Shown here: in pieces, positions 17,622 to 25,995 of the stretch | How positions within the stretch are numbered: the first letter of the stretch is position 1 | Layout: each line of letters begins with the position of its first letter | Notes under the pieces: model-generated | What the model saw: the letters and a program-made list of their open reading frames with translations, nothing else | Told to the model about the DNA's origin: nothing | Databases searched by the model: none | Assembly (NCBI RefSeq): GCF_014648675.1 | Contig: NZ_BMRO01000001.1 | Coordinates: forward strand, 671,718-735,717 | Length of the DNA: 64,000 nucleotides | Reading direction: 5' to 3' | DNA from: Actinomadura livida | GTDB lineage: Bacteria > Actinomycetota > Actinomycetes > Streptosporangiales > Streptosporangiaceae | Translations under genes and position numbers: made by a program

Positions 17622-17672
17622 GCATTGCCCGCCGAAGGAAGGCCCTCTAGGGCCTGACGCCAAGGGCAATGC
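17622..17672. terminator. Nested hairpin immediately 3' of the DUF3145 gene
   Basis: Outer arms GCATTGCCC and GGGCAATGC are perfect 9-bp complements. Inside lies a second perfect stem, AGGCCCT-CT-AGGGCCT (17640-17655). The element ends 5 bp beyond the DUF3145 stop codon on the minus strand, so it should form in the 3' end of that transcript. No U-tract follows on either side; termination or mRNA 3'-end protection are both possible. Confidence 0.5.
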
Positions 17673-17676
17673 AGTC

Positions 17677-18171
17677 CTACACAGCAGCGTGCAGCCAGCG
17701 GACGGGGGCGCCGTCGCCGGCGCGGCGGAAGGGTTCGAGTTCGTTGTCCCAGGGGGTGCCGAGGAGGCGTTCGAGTTCGTTCTCAAGGGTGATCTTGCCG
17801 ACGGCGGCGTTGGCCATGACGGCGCGGAGGCGGTCTTCGGGGATCATGATGTCGCCGCTGGCGCCGATGATGCCGCTGAAGACGCCGAGGGACGGGGTGA
17901 AGCTGAAGCGCATGCCGTCGGAGCCGGGGGTGGGGTCCTCGGTGGCCTCGAAGCGCACGAGCTTCCAATTGCGCAGCGCGGAGGTGATGCCCGCGGCGGT
18001 GCCCGGCCTGCCCTCCCAATGGAGCTCGGCGCGCAGCGTTCCCGGCGCGGCCGCCTGATCTGCCCACTCTAGGGAAACGGGCACACCGAGAACACCTGCG
18101 GCGGCCCACTCGATGTGCGGGCTCAGCGCAGGCGGCGCGGAGTGGACGTAGAAAACGCCACGTGCGGTCAC
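17677..18171 (-). CDS. DUF3145 domain-containing protein
   Basis: 164 aa conserved actinobacterial protein with no known activity. Characteristic segments are GVFYVHSAPPALSPHIEWA near the start, then LEWADQ, and TPWDNELEPFRRAGDG near the end. The gene also lies next to fabF in Streptomyces, but here it is convergent with fabF and separated by two hairpins and a repeat pair. Start GTG 18171 is preceded by GGAGG. Cytoplasmic by composition; no signal or membrane segment. Confidence 0.85.
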   Translation of the reverse strand: MTARGVFYVHSAPPALSPHIEWAAAGVLGVPVSLEWADQAAAPGTLRAELHWEGRPGTAAGITSALRNWKLVRFEATEDPTPGSDGMRFSFTPSLGVFSGIIGASGDIMIPEDRLRAVMANAAVGKITLENELERLLGTPWDNELEPFRRAGDGAPVRWLHAAV

Positions 18172-18394
18172 CGGACCTCCTGGATCTGTACCGAGGCTCG
18201 TCTTCCCCTACGGCCTCGTACGTCCCAAGTCGGCGTCCGCGTCCCTCATTGTGCATCATCGGCCCGTGTCGCACCACCGTGAGCCAGGCGTTTGTTGAAC
18301 GCTTGACCGCAGGATGCACAACGTTCAGGGAACCGCGCGACAACCCTAGCCCGCGCGGGGCCCGCCCGGCGAGGCAAGAGCGCAACGCGGCCGC

Positions 18395-18409
18395 GCCACT
18401 TAGAGTGGC
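18395..18409 (+). promoter_or_regulatory. Dyad over a candidate -10 box of the S8 protease gene
   Basis: GCCACT-TAG-AGTGGC is a perfect 6-bp-arm inverted repeat containing TAGAGT (18401-18406), a plausible -10 hexamer about 35 bp before the protease ATG. Farther upstream lie TTGTGCATC (18249-18257) and its exact inverse GATGCACAA (18313-18321), plus TGAACG/CGTTCA (18296-18301, 18322-18327). This 268-bp divergent region to DUF3145 therefore looks regulated. No -35 box is convincing. Confidence 0.4.
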
Positions 18410-18439
18410 TGATCCGGCACCGTGAGTGGAGGGCGGCCG

Positions 18440-19621
18440 ATGTTCGATCAGCAGGCGCGGCTGGAGCGGGTGCTGGCGCGGCATCCGGACGCGATGGTGG
18501 TGGAGCCGGTGCCGGGGTGTCCGGCGCTGGTCCGCCGGGACGAGATCCTCGTCGCAGGGCGGGACGCCGGGGACGCGGAGGCCGCCGTCCGGCGGTGGTG
18601 TGATTCGCGGCACGACGAGCGCGCGGTCACGCGGCTGCGGTTGCGCGCGGCGGCGAAGGTGGACGTCTGCGAGGTCGCGAGCCGGCTTGCCGGGGACGGC
18701 GGCCCGGGCGGGAACGCGCGGCGCCGGAGGCTGAGCGTGTCGCCGAACCATCTCGTGCACGGGCAGCCGATGTGGTGGAGCGGGCCGGCGGATCTGCCGC
18801 GTCCGGCCGCGCCCGTCGCCGCGCCGCGGGCCGCCGCGGCGCGCCGGGACGTGACGGTCGCGATCCTGGACACCGGCCTGGCGCCGCATCCCTGGTACGA
18901 GGACGCGGAGTGGTACCGGGAGCAGCGCGACGAGGTCCAGGAGGTCCTGGACGCCGATCTGGACTTCGACCTCGACGCGCAGGCCGGGCACGGGACGTTC
19001 GTCGCGGGCGTGGTGCTGCGGCACGCTCCCACTGCGCGACTGCTGGCGCGGCGGGTGATCGGCAGTGACGGGGTCGGCGACGAGCTGGACGTCATCCGCG
19101 CGCTGGAATGGCTCGCCGGGCGGCCACGGGCCGATGTCGTGAACATCTCCCTCGGCTGCCATACCTACGACGACCGGCCGTCGCCGGTGATGGCGCGCGC
19201 CCTCGCCGCGCTCGGCCGCCGGACGGTCGTGGTGGCGTGCGCGGGGAACACCGCCGGCGACCGCCCGTTCTGGCCCGCCGCGGCGAAGCCGGTGGTCGGC
19301 GTCGCGGCGCTGGACGGCGGCGACCGCGCCTGGTTCTCCAACCACGGCTGGTGGGTGGACGCGTGCGCCCCGGGCGTGGACGTGACCAGCACCTTCGTCC
19401 GGTTCAACGGGACGCGGCCGGCCGTTGACGGCACCGACCCCGACGACTTCCGGGGCTACGCCACCTGGAGTGGCACGTCGTTCGCTGCGCCGGTGGTGGC
19501 GGGACGGATCGCCGGGCTCGCGGCGGCTGAGGGCATCGGCGCGGACGAGGCGGCGGACCGCGTGCTGGATCCGGAGACGAACCCGTCCGTGCCCGGCCTG
19601 GGCGTCGTCGTCGGCTCCTGA
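18440..19621 (+). CDS. S8-family (subtilisin-like) serine protease without signal peptide
   Basis: 393 aa. The catalytic residues are all present: Asp144 in VAILDTGLAPH, His184 in AGHGTFVAGV, oxyanion Asn270 in VACAGNTAGD and Ser347 in WSGTSFAAPVVAG. About 130 residues precede the catalytic domain; they look folded and non-secretory, so this is probably an intracellular protease with its own N-terminal recognition or inhibitory domain. ATG 18440 has GGAGGG upstream; an in-frame GTG at 18422 is less likely. It is followed 98 bp later by the sigma/unknown/CHAT operon in the same orientation. Confidence 0.88.
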   Translation: MFDQQARLERVLARHPDAMVVEPVPGCPALVRRDEILVAGRDAGDAEAAVRRWCDSRHDERAVTRLRLRAAAKVDVCEVASRLAGDGGPGGNARRRRLSVSPNHLVHGQPMWWSGPADLPRPAAPVAAPRAAAARRDVTVAILDTGLAPHPWYEDAEWYREQRDEVQEVLDADLDFDLDAQAGHGTFVAGVVLRHAPTARLLARRVIGSDGVGDELDVIRALEWLAGRPRADVVNISLGCHTYDDRPSPVMARALAALGRRTVVVACAGNTAGDRPFWPAAAKPVVGVAALDGGDRAWFSNHGWWVDACAPGVDVTSTFVRFNGTRPAVDGTDPDDFRGYATWSGTSFAAPVVAGRIAGLAAAEGIGADEAADRVLDPETNPSVPGLGVVVGS

Positions 19622-19665
19622 GAAGACCGGACGGCCACCGATACGTGATTTTCCTACGCAGAGTC

Positions 19666-19685
19666 ATGCCGACATGGCATAGAGT
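19666..19685 (+). promoter_or_regulatory. Dyad adjoining a candidate -10 box of the sigma-factor gene
   Basis: ATGCC-GACAT-GGCAT is an inverted repeat whose last base begins TAGAGT (19680-19685), the same -10-like hexamer as before the protease gene. It lies about 35 bp before the sigma-factor GTG. This suggests a second promoter inside the operon with a similar dyad/-10 arrangement. No clear -35 element. Confidence 0.35.
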
Positions 19686-19719
19686 CAACATCTGCGGGGG
19701 GCCTCAGGAGGAGACTTCG

Positions 19720-20247
19720 GTGGCCCAATTGGACGACGGCACGGACGAGCTGGTGATCCGGGCACGCGACGGCGACGGCGCCGCGTGGGCCCGGCTGGTC
19801 GAGCGGCACAGCGGGCTGCTGTGGTCGATCGCCCGCTCGCACGGGCTGAACGACGCCGATTCCGGTGACGTGGTGCAGACGACCTGGCTGCGGCTGGTGG
19901 AGCGTATCGACGGGTTGCGGGACCCGTCCGCGACGGCGTGCTGGCTGGCGACCACGGCGCGGCACGAGAGCCTGCGCCTGGTGCGCCGGCGCGGACGCGA
20001 CCGGCCGCTCGTGCCCGCGCCGCGGGCGCCGGAGCCGGAACCGGACCGGGTGGTCCTGGGCCGGGAGCGGCTGGGGCTGGTCGGCGCGGCGCTGGAGTCG
20101 CTGCCGCAGCGCTGCCGGACGCTGCTGCGGCTGTTCGCGCTCGCGCCGAGCCACGCCGAGCTTGCCGCCGCCCTGGGCATCCCCCTCGGCAGCGTCGGGC
20201 CGACGCGGGCGCGGTGCCTGGACGCGCTGCGGAGGCTCGTCCCATGA
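19720..20247 (+). CDS. Sigma-70 family (ECF-like) RNA polymerase sigma factor
   Basis: 175 aa. Region 2 reads WARLVERHSGLLWSIARSHG then SGDVVQTTWLRLVERI (the D..Q..WL core of region 2.4). Region 4 is LPQRCRTLLRLFALA followed by an HTH around AELAAALGIPLGSVGPTRAR. There is no standard anti-sigma gene with a zinc motif beside it. GTG 19720 is preceded by CAGGAGGAG; an upstream in-frame codon at 19645 lies within the proposed promoter. It overlaps the next gene by ATGA and probably controls this protease/CHAT module. Confidence 0.88.
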   Translation: MAQLDDGTDELVIRARDGDGAAWARLVERHSGLLWSIARSHGLNDADSGDVVQTTWLRLVERIDGLRDPSATACWLATTARHESLRLVRRRGRDRPLVPAPRAPEPEPDRVVLGRERLGLVGAALESLPQRCRTLLRLFALAPSHAELAAALGIPLGSVGPTRARCLDALRRLVP

Positions 20248-20693
20248 ACGACGACGAGCTGATGGCGGGCGTCCGGCAGGCCTTCGACGCCCTGGACCCG
20301 CTGCCGGAGGGCGTGCTGGCCGCGGCCCGCGCGTCCATCGCCTGGCGGACTCCGGCCGCGACGCTGGCGGAGCCGGTGCAGGACCGGGGCGCGCGGGCGG
20401 CGGCCGGTGTCCGCGGCGGGCCGGGACGCGTGCTGACGTTCGCGTGCCCCGGCACGACGGTGGAGATAGAGGTGGCGGAGTTCGGCCGGGACCGGGAGCT
20501 CACCGGGCGGCTCGTCCCGCCGTCGTCCGGCGCCGTCCAGGTCCGGCACCGGGATCTTCCGCCGGACGGGATCGAGGTCCGCGCGGAGTCCGCCGGGCTG
20601 TTCTGGGTGCCGCGCGTCCCCGAGGGACTGGTGAGCCTCGTGCTCCGGCTGGACGACGGCACGTCGATCGTGACGAGCTGGGTGCGGCTGTGA
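20244..20693 (+). CDS. Small protein of unknown function in sigma/CHAT operon
   Basis: 149 aa, soluble, not recognised. The N-terminal part is helical and acidic (MNDDELMAGVRQAFDALDPL then GVLAAARASIAWR). The rest looks beta-rich (VLTFACPGTTVEIEVAEF, LVSLVLRLDDGT). No transmembrane segment and no zinc-binding HxxxCxxC anti-sigma motif. It starts inside the sigma stop (ATGA) and ends overlapping the CHAT start (GTGA), so its level is tied to both partners. Possible roles are a sigma-binding regulator or a protease substrate/adaptor; both are inference. Confidence 0.75.
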   Translation: MNDDELMAGVRQAFDALDPLPEGVLAAARASIAWRTPAATLAEPVQDRGARAAAGVRGGPGRVLTFACPGTTVEIEVAEFGRDRELTGRLVPPSSGAVQVRHRDLPPDGIEVRAESAGLFWVPRVPEGLVSLVLRLDDGTSIVTSWVRL

Positions 20694-23197
20694 CCGGGCC
20701 GGACGAGCGCGCGCTCCTGCGGCTCGCGGCCGCCGACCCGGCGACCGCGTTCGTGCGGGCGCTCGCCCTGCTCGAACGCGGCGGCGGCGTGCTCGCGCTG
20801 CGGGTCGCCGGGCTGGCCGCGAAGGAACTGGGGCGCCTGGACGAGGGCCTCGGCTTCCTGCACCGGGCGTTGGAGCTGGCGCGCGGCGACCGCTACGGGG
20901 CCGCGCAGGTGCGGATGAATCTGGTCGGCCTGCTCACGGCGCGAGGTGACCTGGCCGAGGCGCTCGCCCACGCTGGTCAGGCGGAGGCCGTTCTAAAGGG
21001 CGAGGACGCAGACCGCCTGGCAGCCAACAAGGCGTGCGCGCTGGCAAGGGCAGGGCGACTGGACGAAGCGCATGAGCTGGCCGTCCGAACCCTGCCGCGG
21101 TTACGGGAAGGGCATGATCCGGCCGTCCTCAACGGCCTGCTCACCAACCTCGGTCTTGCACGGACGTTCCGCGGCGACCTGGACGCCGCAGAAAGTGATC
21201 TGGCGGAGGCGGTCGCCGTGGGCGAGGCCGCTGGATTACATCACCAGACGGCAATGACCAAGGGCAATCTGGCCTTCGTGGTGTCGCGCCGTGGGGACGT
21301 CCCGCGCGCGCTCCGGCTCTTCGCTGAGGCCGAACCGCACCTGACCGGTGAACGCCTGGCGCAGTGCCGGTTCGACCAGGCGGAGACCCTCATCATGGCG
21401 GGTTTGCCAGGCGAGGCGCGCCCCGTCCTGACCGCCGCCTTGGACGCCGCAACGGCGAACGGCTACGGATGCGACATCGCGGACGGCTATCTCCTTCTCG
21501 CCCACGCCGAACTGGCCGACGACAATCCCGAGCGGTGCACGGACGCGGCCGAACGCGCACGCGCCCTGTTCGCCGAGCAGGAGCGGACGGGATGGATGCT
21601 CCTGGCCGAGCACGTGCTGCTCAGGGCCCGCTGGGCGTGCGGGGAGCGCTCGGCCGTCCTGCTGCGCTCGGCGGAGGCCACGGCCGCCCGGCTGGAAAGC
21701 GGCGGCTGGGCCGACGCCGCCGACGAGGCCCGCATCGTCGCCGCCCGCGTGGCGCTGGCGCTGGGCAGGCCGTCCGGGCATCTGCTCTCCTGCGTCGGAC
21801 GTCAGCGCGGCTCTGTGCAGGCCCAGATCGCGGGCTGGCACGCCGTCGCGCTCGAACGCGCCGCACGGTCCGATCACGCGGGCGCGGTGGCGGCGGTCGG
21901 CGCCGGGCTCCAGGTGACCGAGGAGCACGCGGAGACACTCGGTGCGCTGGACCTGCGGGCACGCGCGGCGGGCCTCGCCGGCGAGCTGTCCGAGCTCGGG
22001 CTCGGGCTGGCCGGCTCGGCGGGGGAACTGCTCGCCGTCGAGGAACGGCGGCGGTCGATCGCCCGTCCGGCCCGGGTCCGCCCTCCGCGGGACCCTGAGC
22101 GCGCCGCGGCGCTGACCACGTTGCGCGTCCTCAGCGTCGAGCACACGGCGGGCATGGCCCGGGGCGTCCCGTCGGTGCCGGCGGACGTGGCGGACCTGGA
22201 GGCGGAGATCCGCGCGCAGACGCGCCGCCGCCCGTCCGGCGCGTCCCCGCACAGCTTCCCGGGGCTGGAGGAGGTCGCCGCCGCCCTCGGCGAACGAGCC
22301 CTGGTCGAGATCATCAAGATCGGCCCCGACCTGCACGCCGTGACCGTCGCCGCAGGTGAGGCTCGCCGCCATCACCTCGGGGCGAGCGACGACGCCGTCC
22401 GGGAGACCGGCCTGATCCGCTTCGCCGTGCGCCGCCTCGCCGCGGAGGACGCCCCCGAGCCGCTCTCGGCGCTCACCGACGCGGCCCGGCGGCTCGACCA
22501 TTCCCTGTTCGCCCCGCTCAGCCGCCACATCGGCGACCGTGAGCTCGTCATCGCTCCGACAGGGACGCTGCACGGCCTGCCCTGGGCGGTGCTCCCTTCC
22601 CTGGCGGGACGTCCCTTCACGGTCGTCCCGTCCGTCGGCGCCTGGCTGCATGCCCGCGAGCCCAAGCACGCTGATGGCCATGTCGTGCTCGTGGCAGGCC
22701 CCGACCTCGATCACGCCGAACGCGAGATCGCCGCTCTGCACCGCCTCCATCCGCAGGCGGTCGTCCTAGACGGGGCTGACGCGCGCGCGGAACGAGTCAG
22801 GGACGCCATGGACGGAGCCGCCCTCGTCCACATCGCCGCCCACGGCGAGTTCCGCGAGGGCAATCCCCTGTTCTCGCGCCTGCGTCTCGCCGACGGGCCA
22901 CTGGTGGTGCACGACCTGGACGAACTGGCCGCCGCACCCCGCATGATCGTCCTGTCGGCGTGCGACATCGGCCGTGCCGCCGAGGGCGACGCCGTGCTCG
23001 GCATGGCGGGCGCCCTCCTCGCCCTCGGCACCGCCACCGTCGTCGCAGCCGTCACCCCCGTGCGCGACGAGGCGACACCGGTCTTCATGACCGCCTTCCA
23101 CACCGCCGTCGCCACCGGCCGCTCCCCCGCCCGAGCCCTGGCGGACATCCCACGGCCCCAGGGGGTGACCGGGTTCCTATGCCTCGGCGCAGGCTGA
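20690..23197 (+). CDS. TPR-CHAT caspase-like protease
   Basis: 835 aa. About the first 450 residues are tetratricopeptide-like helical repeats (e.g. GLGFLHRALELARGDRYGAA, GLLTNLGLARTFRGDLDAAE). The C-terminal 280 residues are a CHAT domain with the caspase-type dyad: His718 in VHIAAHGEFREGNPLFSRL and Cys758 in IVLSACDIGRAAEG. CHAT proteins are clan CD cysteine proteases; TPR-CHAT enzymes are known in type III-E CRISPR (Craspase) and other bacterial defence systems. No Cas gene is nearby. GTG 20690 overlaps the preceding stop. Confidence 0.92.
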   Translation: MTGPDERALLRLAAADPATAFVRALALLERGGGVLALRVAGLAAKELGRLDEGLGFLHRALELARGDRYGAAQVRMNLVGLLTARGDLAEALAHAGQAEAVLKGEDADRLAANKACALARAGRLDEAHELAVRTLPRLREGHDPAVLNGLLTNLGLARTFRGDLDAAESDLAEAVAVGEAAGLHHQTAMTKGNLAFVVSRRGDVPRALRLFAEAEPHLTGERLAQCRFDQAETLIMAGLPGEARPVLTAALDAATANGYGCDIADGYLLLAHAELADDNPERCTDAAERARALFAEQERTGWMLLAEHVLLRARWACGERSAVLLRSAEATAARLESGGWADAADEARIVAARVALALGRPSGHLLSCVGRQRGSVQAQIAGWHAVALERAARSDHAGAVAAVGAGLQVTEEHAETLGALDLRARAAGLAGELSELGLGLAGSAGELLAVEERRRSIARPARVRPPRDPERAAALTTLRVLSVEHTAGMARGVPSVPADVADLEAEIRAQTRRRPSGASPHSFPGLEEVAAALGERALVEIIKIGPDLHAVTVAAGEARRHHLGASDDAVRETGLIRFAVRRLAAEDAPEPLSALTDAARRLDHSLFAPLSRHIGDRELVIAPTGTLHGLPWAVLPSLAGRPFTVVPSVGAWLHAREPKHADGHVVLVAGPDLDHAEREIAALHRLHPQAVVLDGADARAERVRDAMDGAALVHIAAHGEFREGNPLFSRLRLADGPLVVHDLDELAAAPRMIVLSACDIGRAAEGDAVLGMAGALLALGTATVVAAVTPVRDEATPVFMTAFHTAVATGRSPARALADIPRPQGVTGFLCLGAG

Positions 23198-23214
23198 CCG
23201 CCGTGCGGAGACCG

Positions 23215-24099
23215 TCAGTTCTCGCCGGTGGCCACCGGGTTGGACGGGTCCGTCACCCAGTTCGACCAGGAGCCCACATAGAGGGCGGCGGGGATCCCGG
23301 CGAGGTTGAGCGCGAGGATCTCGTGGGCGGCCGTCACGCCGGAGCCGCAGTAGGCGCCGACGTCGAGGGCGTCGGTGGCACCGAGCTTGGCGAACCGCTC
23401 GCGCAGCAGTTCGGGGGGCAGGAACCGGCCGTCCACCCCGACGTTGCCGGAGGTCGGGGCGTTGCGGGCGCCCGGTATGTGCCCGGCGACGGGGTCGACG
23501 GGCTCCTGCTCGCCCCGGTACCGCTCGGCGGCGCGTGCGTCCAGCAGGACACCGGCCGTCGCGAGCTCCGCGGCGCCCTCGGCGTCCAGCACCGGCAGCC
23601 GCCCCGGGTGCGCGATGAAATCGCCCGGCTTGACGTCGGGTTCCTCCGTGCTCACCGGGTGGCCCGCCTCAGTCCAGGCGCGGTAGCCGCCGTCCAGGAC
23701 GCGGACCCGCTCGTGCCCGAAGTACCGCAGCGACCACCAGACGCGCGCCGCGGCCGTGGAGTCGGCGTCGTCGTAGACCACGACGAGGCGGTCCTCCGAG
23801 ACGCCCGCGCGGCGCATGGCCGCCTCGAACGCGACGGACTCGGGCAGGGGGTGGCGTCCGCCGGGCCCGGGCGGCCCGGCCACGTCGCGGTCGAGGTCGA
23901 CGAAGACGGCGCCGGGCAGGTGCCCCCTGCGGTAGGACTCGATCCCCGGCGGTCCCGCCAGATGCCATCGGGCGTCCAGCAGGACCACGGGCGTCTGCCG
24001 CCGGAGCAGCCGGTCCAACGCGGGCACTTCGATGAGAGGGTGCACACCGCCAGTTTGACCGCCGTCGCCCGGATTAGGGAGGGGCGAGGTCGGGTTCAT
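23215..24099 (-). CDS. Sulfurtransferase, thiosulfate/3-mercaptopyruvate type
   Basis: 294 aa with two rhodanese domains. The N-terminal, inactive one has LLDARWHLAGP and HLPGAVFVDLDRD. The C-terminal, catalytic one has VLLDARAAERYRGE, HIPGARNAP and the active loop AYCGSGVTA with Cys251. CGSGVT is the loop of mercaptopyruvate-type enzymes, so 3-mercaptopyruvate is the more likely donor. ATG 24099 has GAGGAG upstream; longer in-frame starts exist but lack support. Convergent with the CHAT gene, 17 bp apart. Confidence 0.88.
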   Translation of the reverse strand: MNPTSPLPNPGDGGQTGGVHPLIEVPALDRLLRRQTPVVLLDARWHLAGPPGIESYRRGHLPGAVFVDLDRDVAGPPGPGGRHPLPESVAFEAAMRRAGVSEDRLVVVYDDADSTAAARVWWSLRYFGHERVRVLDGGYRAWTEAGHPVSTEEPDVKPGDFIAHPGRLPVLDAEGAAELATAGVLLDARAAERYRGEQEPVDPVAGHIPGARNAPTSGNVGVDGRFLPPELLRERFAKLGATDALDVGAYCGSGVTAAHEILALNLAGIPAALYVGSWSNWVTDPSNPVATGEN

Positions 24100-24131
24100 T
24101 GCAACTCCTCCTGACGCGCGGGGTTGCGGGA

Positions 24132-25286
24132 TCAGGGCCTGGACGTGGCGAGCAGCGGCACGAGCTGCTCGGCGGGGACGAGCGAGCCGTGCATGCCGAC
24201 CATCCGTTCCAGCCACGGTTCGCGTTCGGACGCCACGATCGCGAGATCGGCGTGCGGCACCGCGACGACGTCGCCGACGCGCTCCGCCATCCCGGGGCCC
24301 ATCGGGCCGAACCAGCCGTCCGCCACGGCCCGCTCGCGCGAGACGACCCACGCCCTGTCGCCCAGCACGGCCGTCCAGGCGGCGAGGACGTCGTCGTGGG
24401 CGCCCGGCTCGCTGTAGACGTACCGGGCGCGGGCGTCCCCGCCGAGGAGGGCGACCCCCTCCTTCAGCTCGGGCACGGTGTCGGCGTCGACGCGTTCGGT
24501 GGGGTCGACCATGCCGTGGTCGGCCGTGACGTAAAGCGCGGTTCCTGGAGGCAGGACGGTCGCGATCTCCTGGGCGAGGACGTCCACGAACCGCAGCTGG
24601 TGCCGCCAGTCGCGGGAGCCGACACCGAAGCGGTGGCCGGTCGCGTCGAGGTCGGCGTGGTACGCGGTGACGTACGCGCGGTCGCCGCGGCGCAGCGCCG
24701 TCTCGATCCGCCCGACGAGCTGGCCGAGGCTCTCGGCGCTCACGTACCGGGCACCGCGGGCGGTGGCGCGGCTGAGCGCCGACCTCCGGTACTGGTGGAG
24801 CGAGACGTACGCGGTCTCGATGCCGTCCGCCGCGGCCCGCTCGTACACGGTCGGGACGGGCTGGAACGTCTCCGGGTCGGCGTCGTCGTCCTTCCAGAGC
24901 AGGCAGTTGAGCAGCCTGCCGGTCTCGGGCACCGCCACCTGGAGGCCGAGCAGCCCGTGCGCGCCGGGCACCGCGCCCGTCCCCAGCGAGGCCAGGCTGG
25001 TCACCGTCGTGGCCGGGAACCCGGCCGTGATCGGGCGGCCGGCCATCGCGTTCAGGAACGGCGCCTCGTCGGGGTGGGCCCTGAGCTGCTGCCAGCCGAG
25101 CCCGTCGACCAGCAGGACGCAGGCGCGCGGCAGCGCGGGCAGGTCCAGGACGTTGGCGGCGTCGGGGACGCCGAGCGCCGCCAGCACCGAGGACGGGAGA
25201 TCGGCGAGGGCGCCCGCCCCGTACCGCGGGACGGGCGCCTCCCCGCTCGGCTCGCTCGTCTCGGCCAGGCGGTTCGTTTCGGTCAC
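24132..25286 (-). CDS. Alkaline-phosphatase-superfamily nucleotide pyrophosphatase/phosphodiesterase
   Basis: 384 aa soluble enzyme of the NPP (type I phosphodiesterase) branch. Metal ligands and nucleophile are visible: LLVDGLGWQQL (Asp), nucleophile Thr region FPATTVTSLASLGTGAVP, YHADLDATGHRFG, VTADHGMVD and a final His in GMHGSLVP. Substrate unknown. Start GTG 25286 has CGGAGC upstream; GTG 25292 is an alternative. It lies 38 bp downstream of the DUF5998 gene on the same strand and is likely cotranscribed with it. Confidence 0.85.
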   Translation of the reverse strand: MTETNRLAETSEPSGEAPVPRYGAGALADLPSSVLAALGVPDAANVLDLPALPRACVLLVDGLGWQQLRAHPDEAPFLNAMAGRPITAGFPATTVTSLASLGTGAVPGAHGLLGLQVAVPETGRLLNCLLWKDDDADPETFQPVPTVYERAAADGIETAYVSLHQYRRSALSRATARGARYVSAESLGQLVGRIETALRRGDRAYVTAYHADLDATGHRFGVGSRDWRHQLRFVDVLAQEIATVLPPGTALYVTADHGMVDPTERVDADTVPELKEGVALLGGDARARYVYSEPGAHDDVLAAWTAVLGDRAWVVSRERAVADGWFGPMGPGMAERVGDVVAVPHADLAIVASEREPWLERMVGMHGSLVPAEQLVPLLATSRP

Positions 25287-25324
25287 TCTCACGCTCCGGT
25301 CACGGGGGGTCGATCGGCTCGGGG

Positions 25325-25906
25325 TCAGCTCGCGGTCGCGGCGGACAGCTCCGCGGCGAACGCCAGCACCTGGCCGACCGCCTCGGCGCCGTCGGCCGCC
25401 TCGCTGACCCGCAGGGACAGGTCGTCGGCCGTGACGCTGCCGGTGTAGCCGTGGTCGGCCTCGCAGTTCTCGTCGCCGCAGGTCGCGGGCTCGAGGTCGA
25501 CGTGCGCGATGGCGCCCCAGCCGATGGTCAGCACGACCTCGGTGGGCGGCACCCCGGGCACGTACGACGCGGGGTCCGGGACGACCCGCGTCACCGCGAC
25601 CGACTGGACGCGTTCCAGCTTGACGGCCTCGGTGGTCGTGGAGGCGTGCGGCCTGGCCATGCCCTCGCCGGGCGGATGCTCGTCGGTGTGGCACACCAGC
25701 AGCCGGCTCGCCGACAGGACGAGCACGGTCACGTGGCGCCGCACCTCCATCGCGGGGTCGAACGTCGCCTCATGGTGCACCACGTAGGCGACGACGGGCT
25801 CGTCCCCAACGGCCGACTCGACCGCGTCCGCGACCAGGGCCGGGTAGTAACCGCTGCGCTCGATCGCCGTGCGCAGACCGCTCACCGTCGCTCGGGTTTC
25901 CCTCAT
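25325..25906 (-). CDS. DUF5998 family protein
   Basis: 193 aa conserved actinobacterial protein. It opens LRTAIERSGYYPALVADAVE and has VVAYVVHHEATFD. A CGDENCEADHGY segment carries two Cys and could bind metal. No signal peptide or membrane segment. It precedes the AlkP-superfamily gene on the same strand; the same pairing is, from memory, common in actinomycetes. ATG 25906 preferred over an upstream start at 25942 because the family N-terminus begins near RATVSGLR. Confidence 0.75.
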   Translation of the reverse strand: MRETRATVSGLRTAIERSGYYPALVADAVESAVGDEPVVAYVVHHEATFDPAMEVRRHVTVLVLSASRLLVCHTDEHPPGEGMARPHASTTTEAVKLERVQSVAVTRVVPDPASYVPGVPPTEVVLTIGWGAIAHVDLEPATCGDENCEADHGYTGSVTADDLSLRVSEAADGAEAVGQVLAFAAELSAATAS

Positions 25907-25995
25907 GGACCCATCCTGCCCTGTCCAGGGCCGGACGTGCACATGACTGACCGGAGCGCACGGTCATTCCCGCGATCAGGGGGTACGTGGTCGGT

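Noticed and set aside
20690..23197. CHAT protease as part of a type III-E CRISPR (Craspase) locus
   Set aside because: No repeat array, no gRAMP or other Cas gene in the window; only the TPR-CHAT domain architecture is shared.
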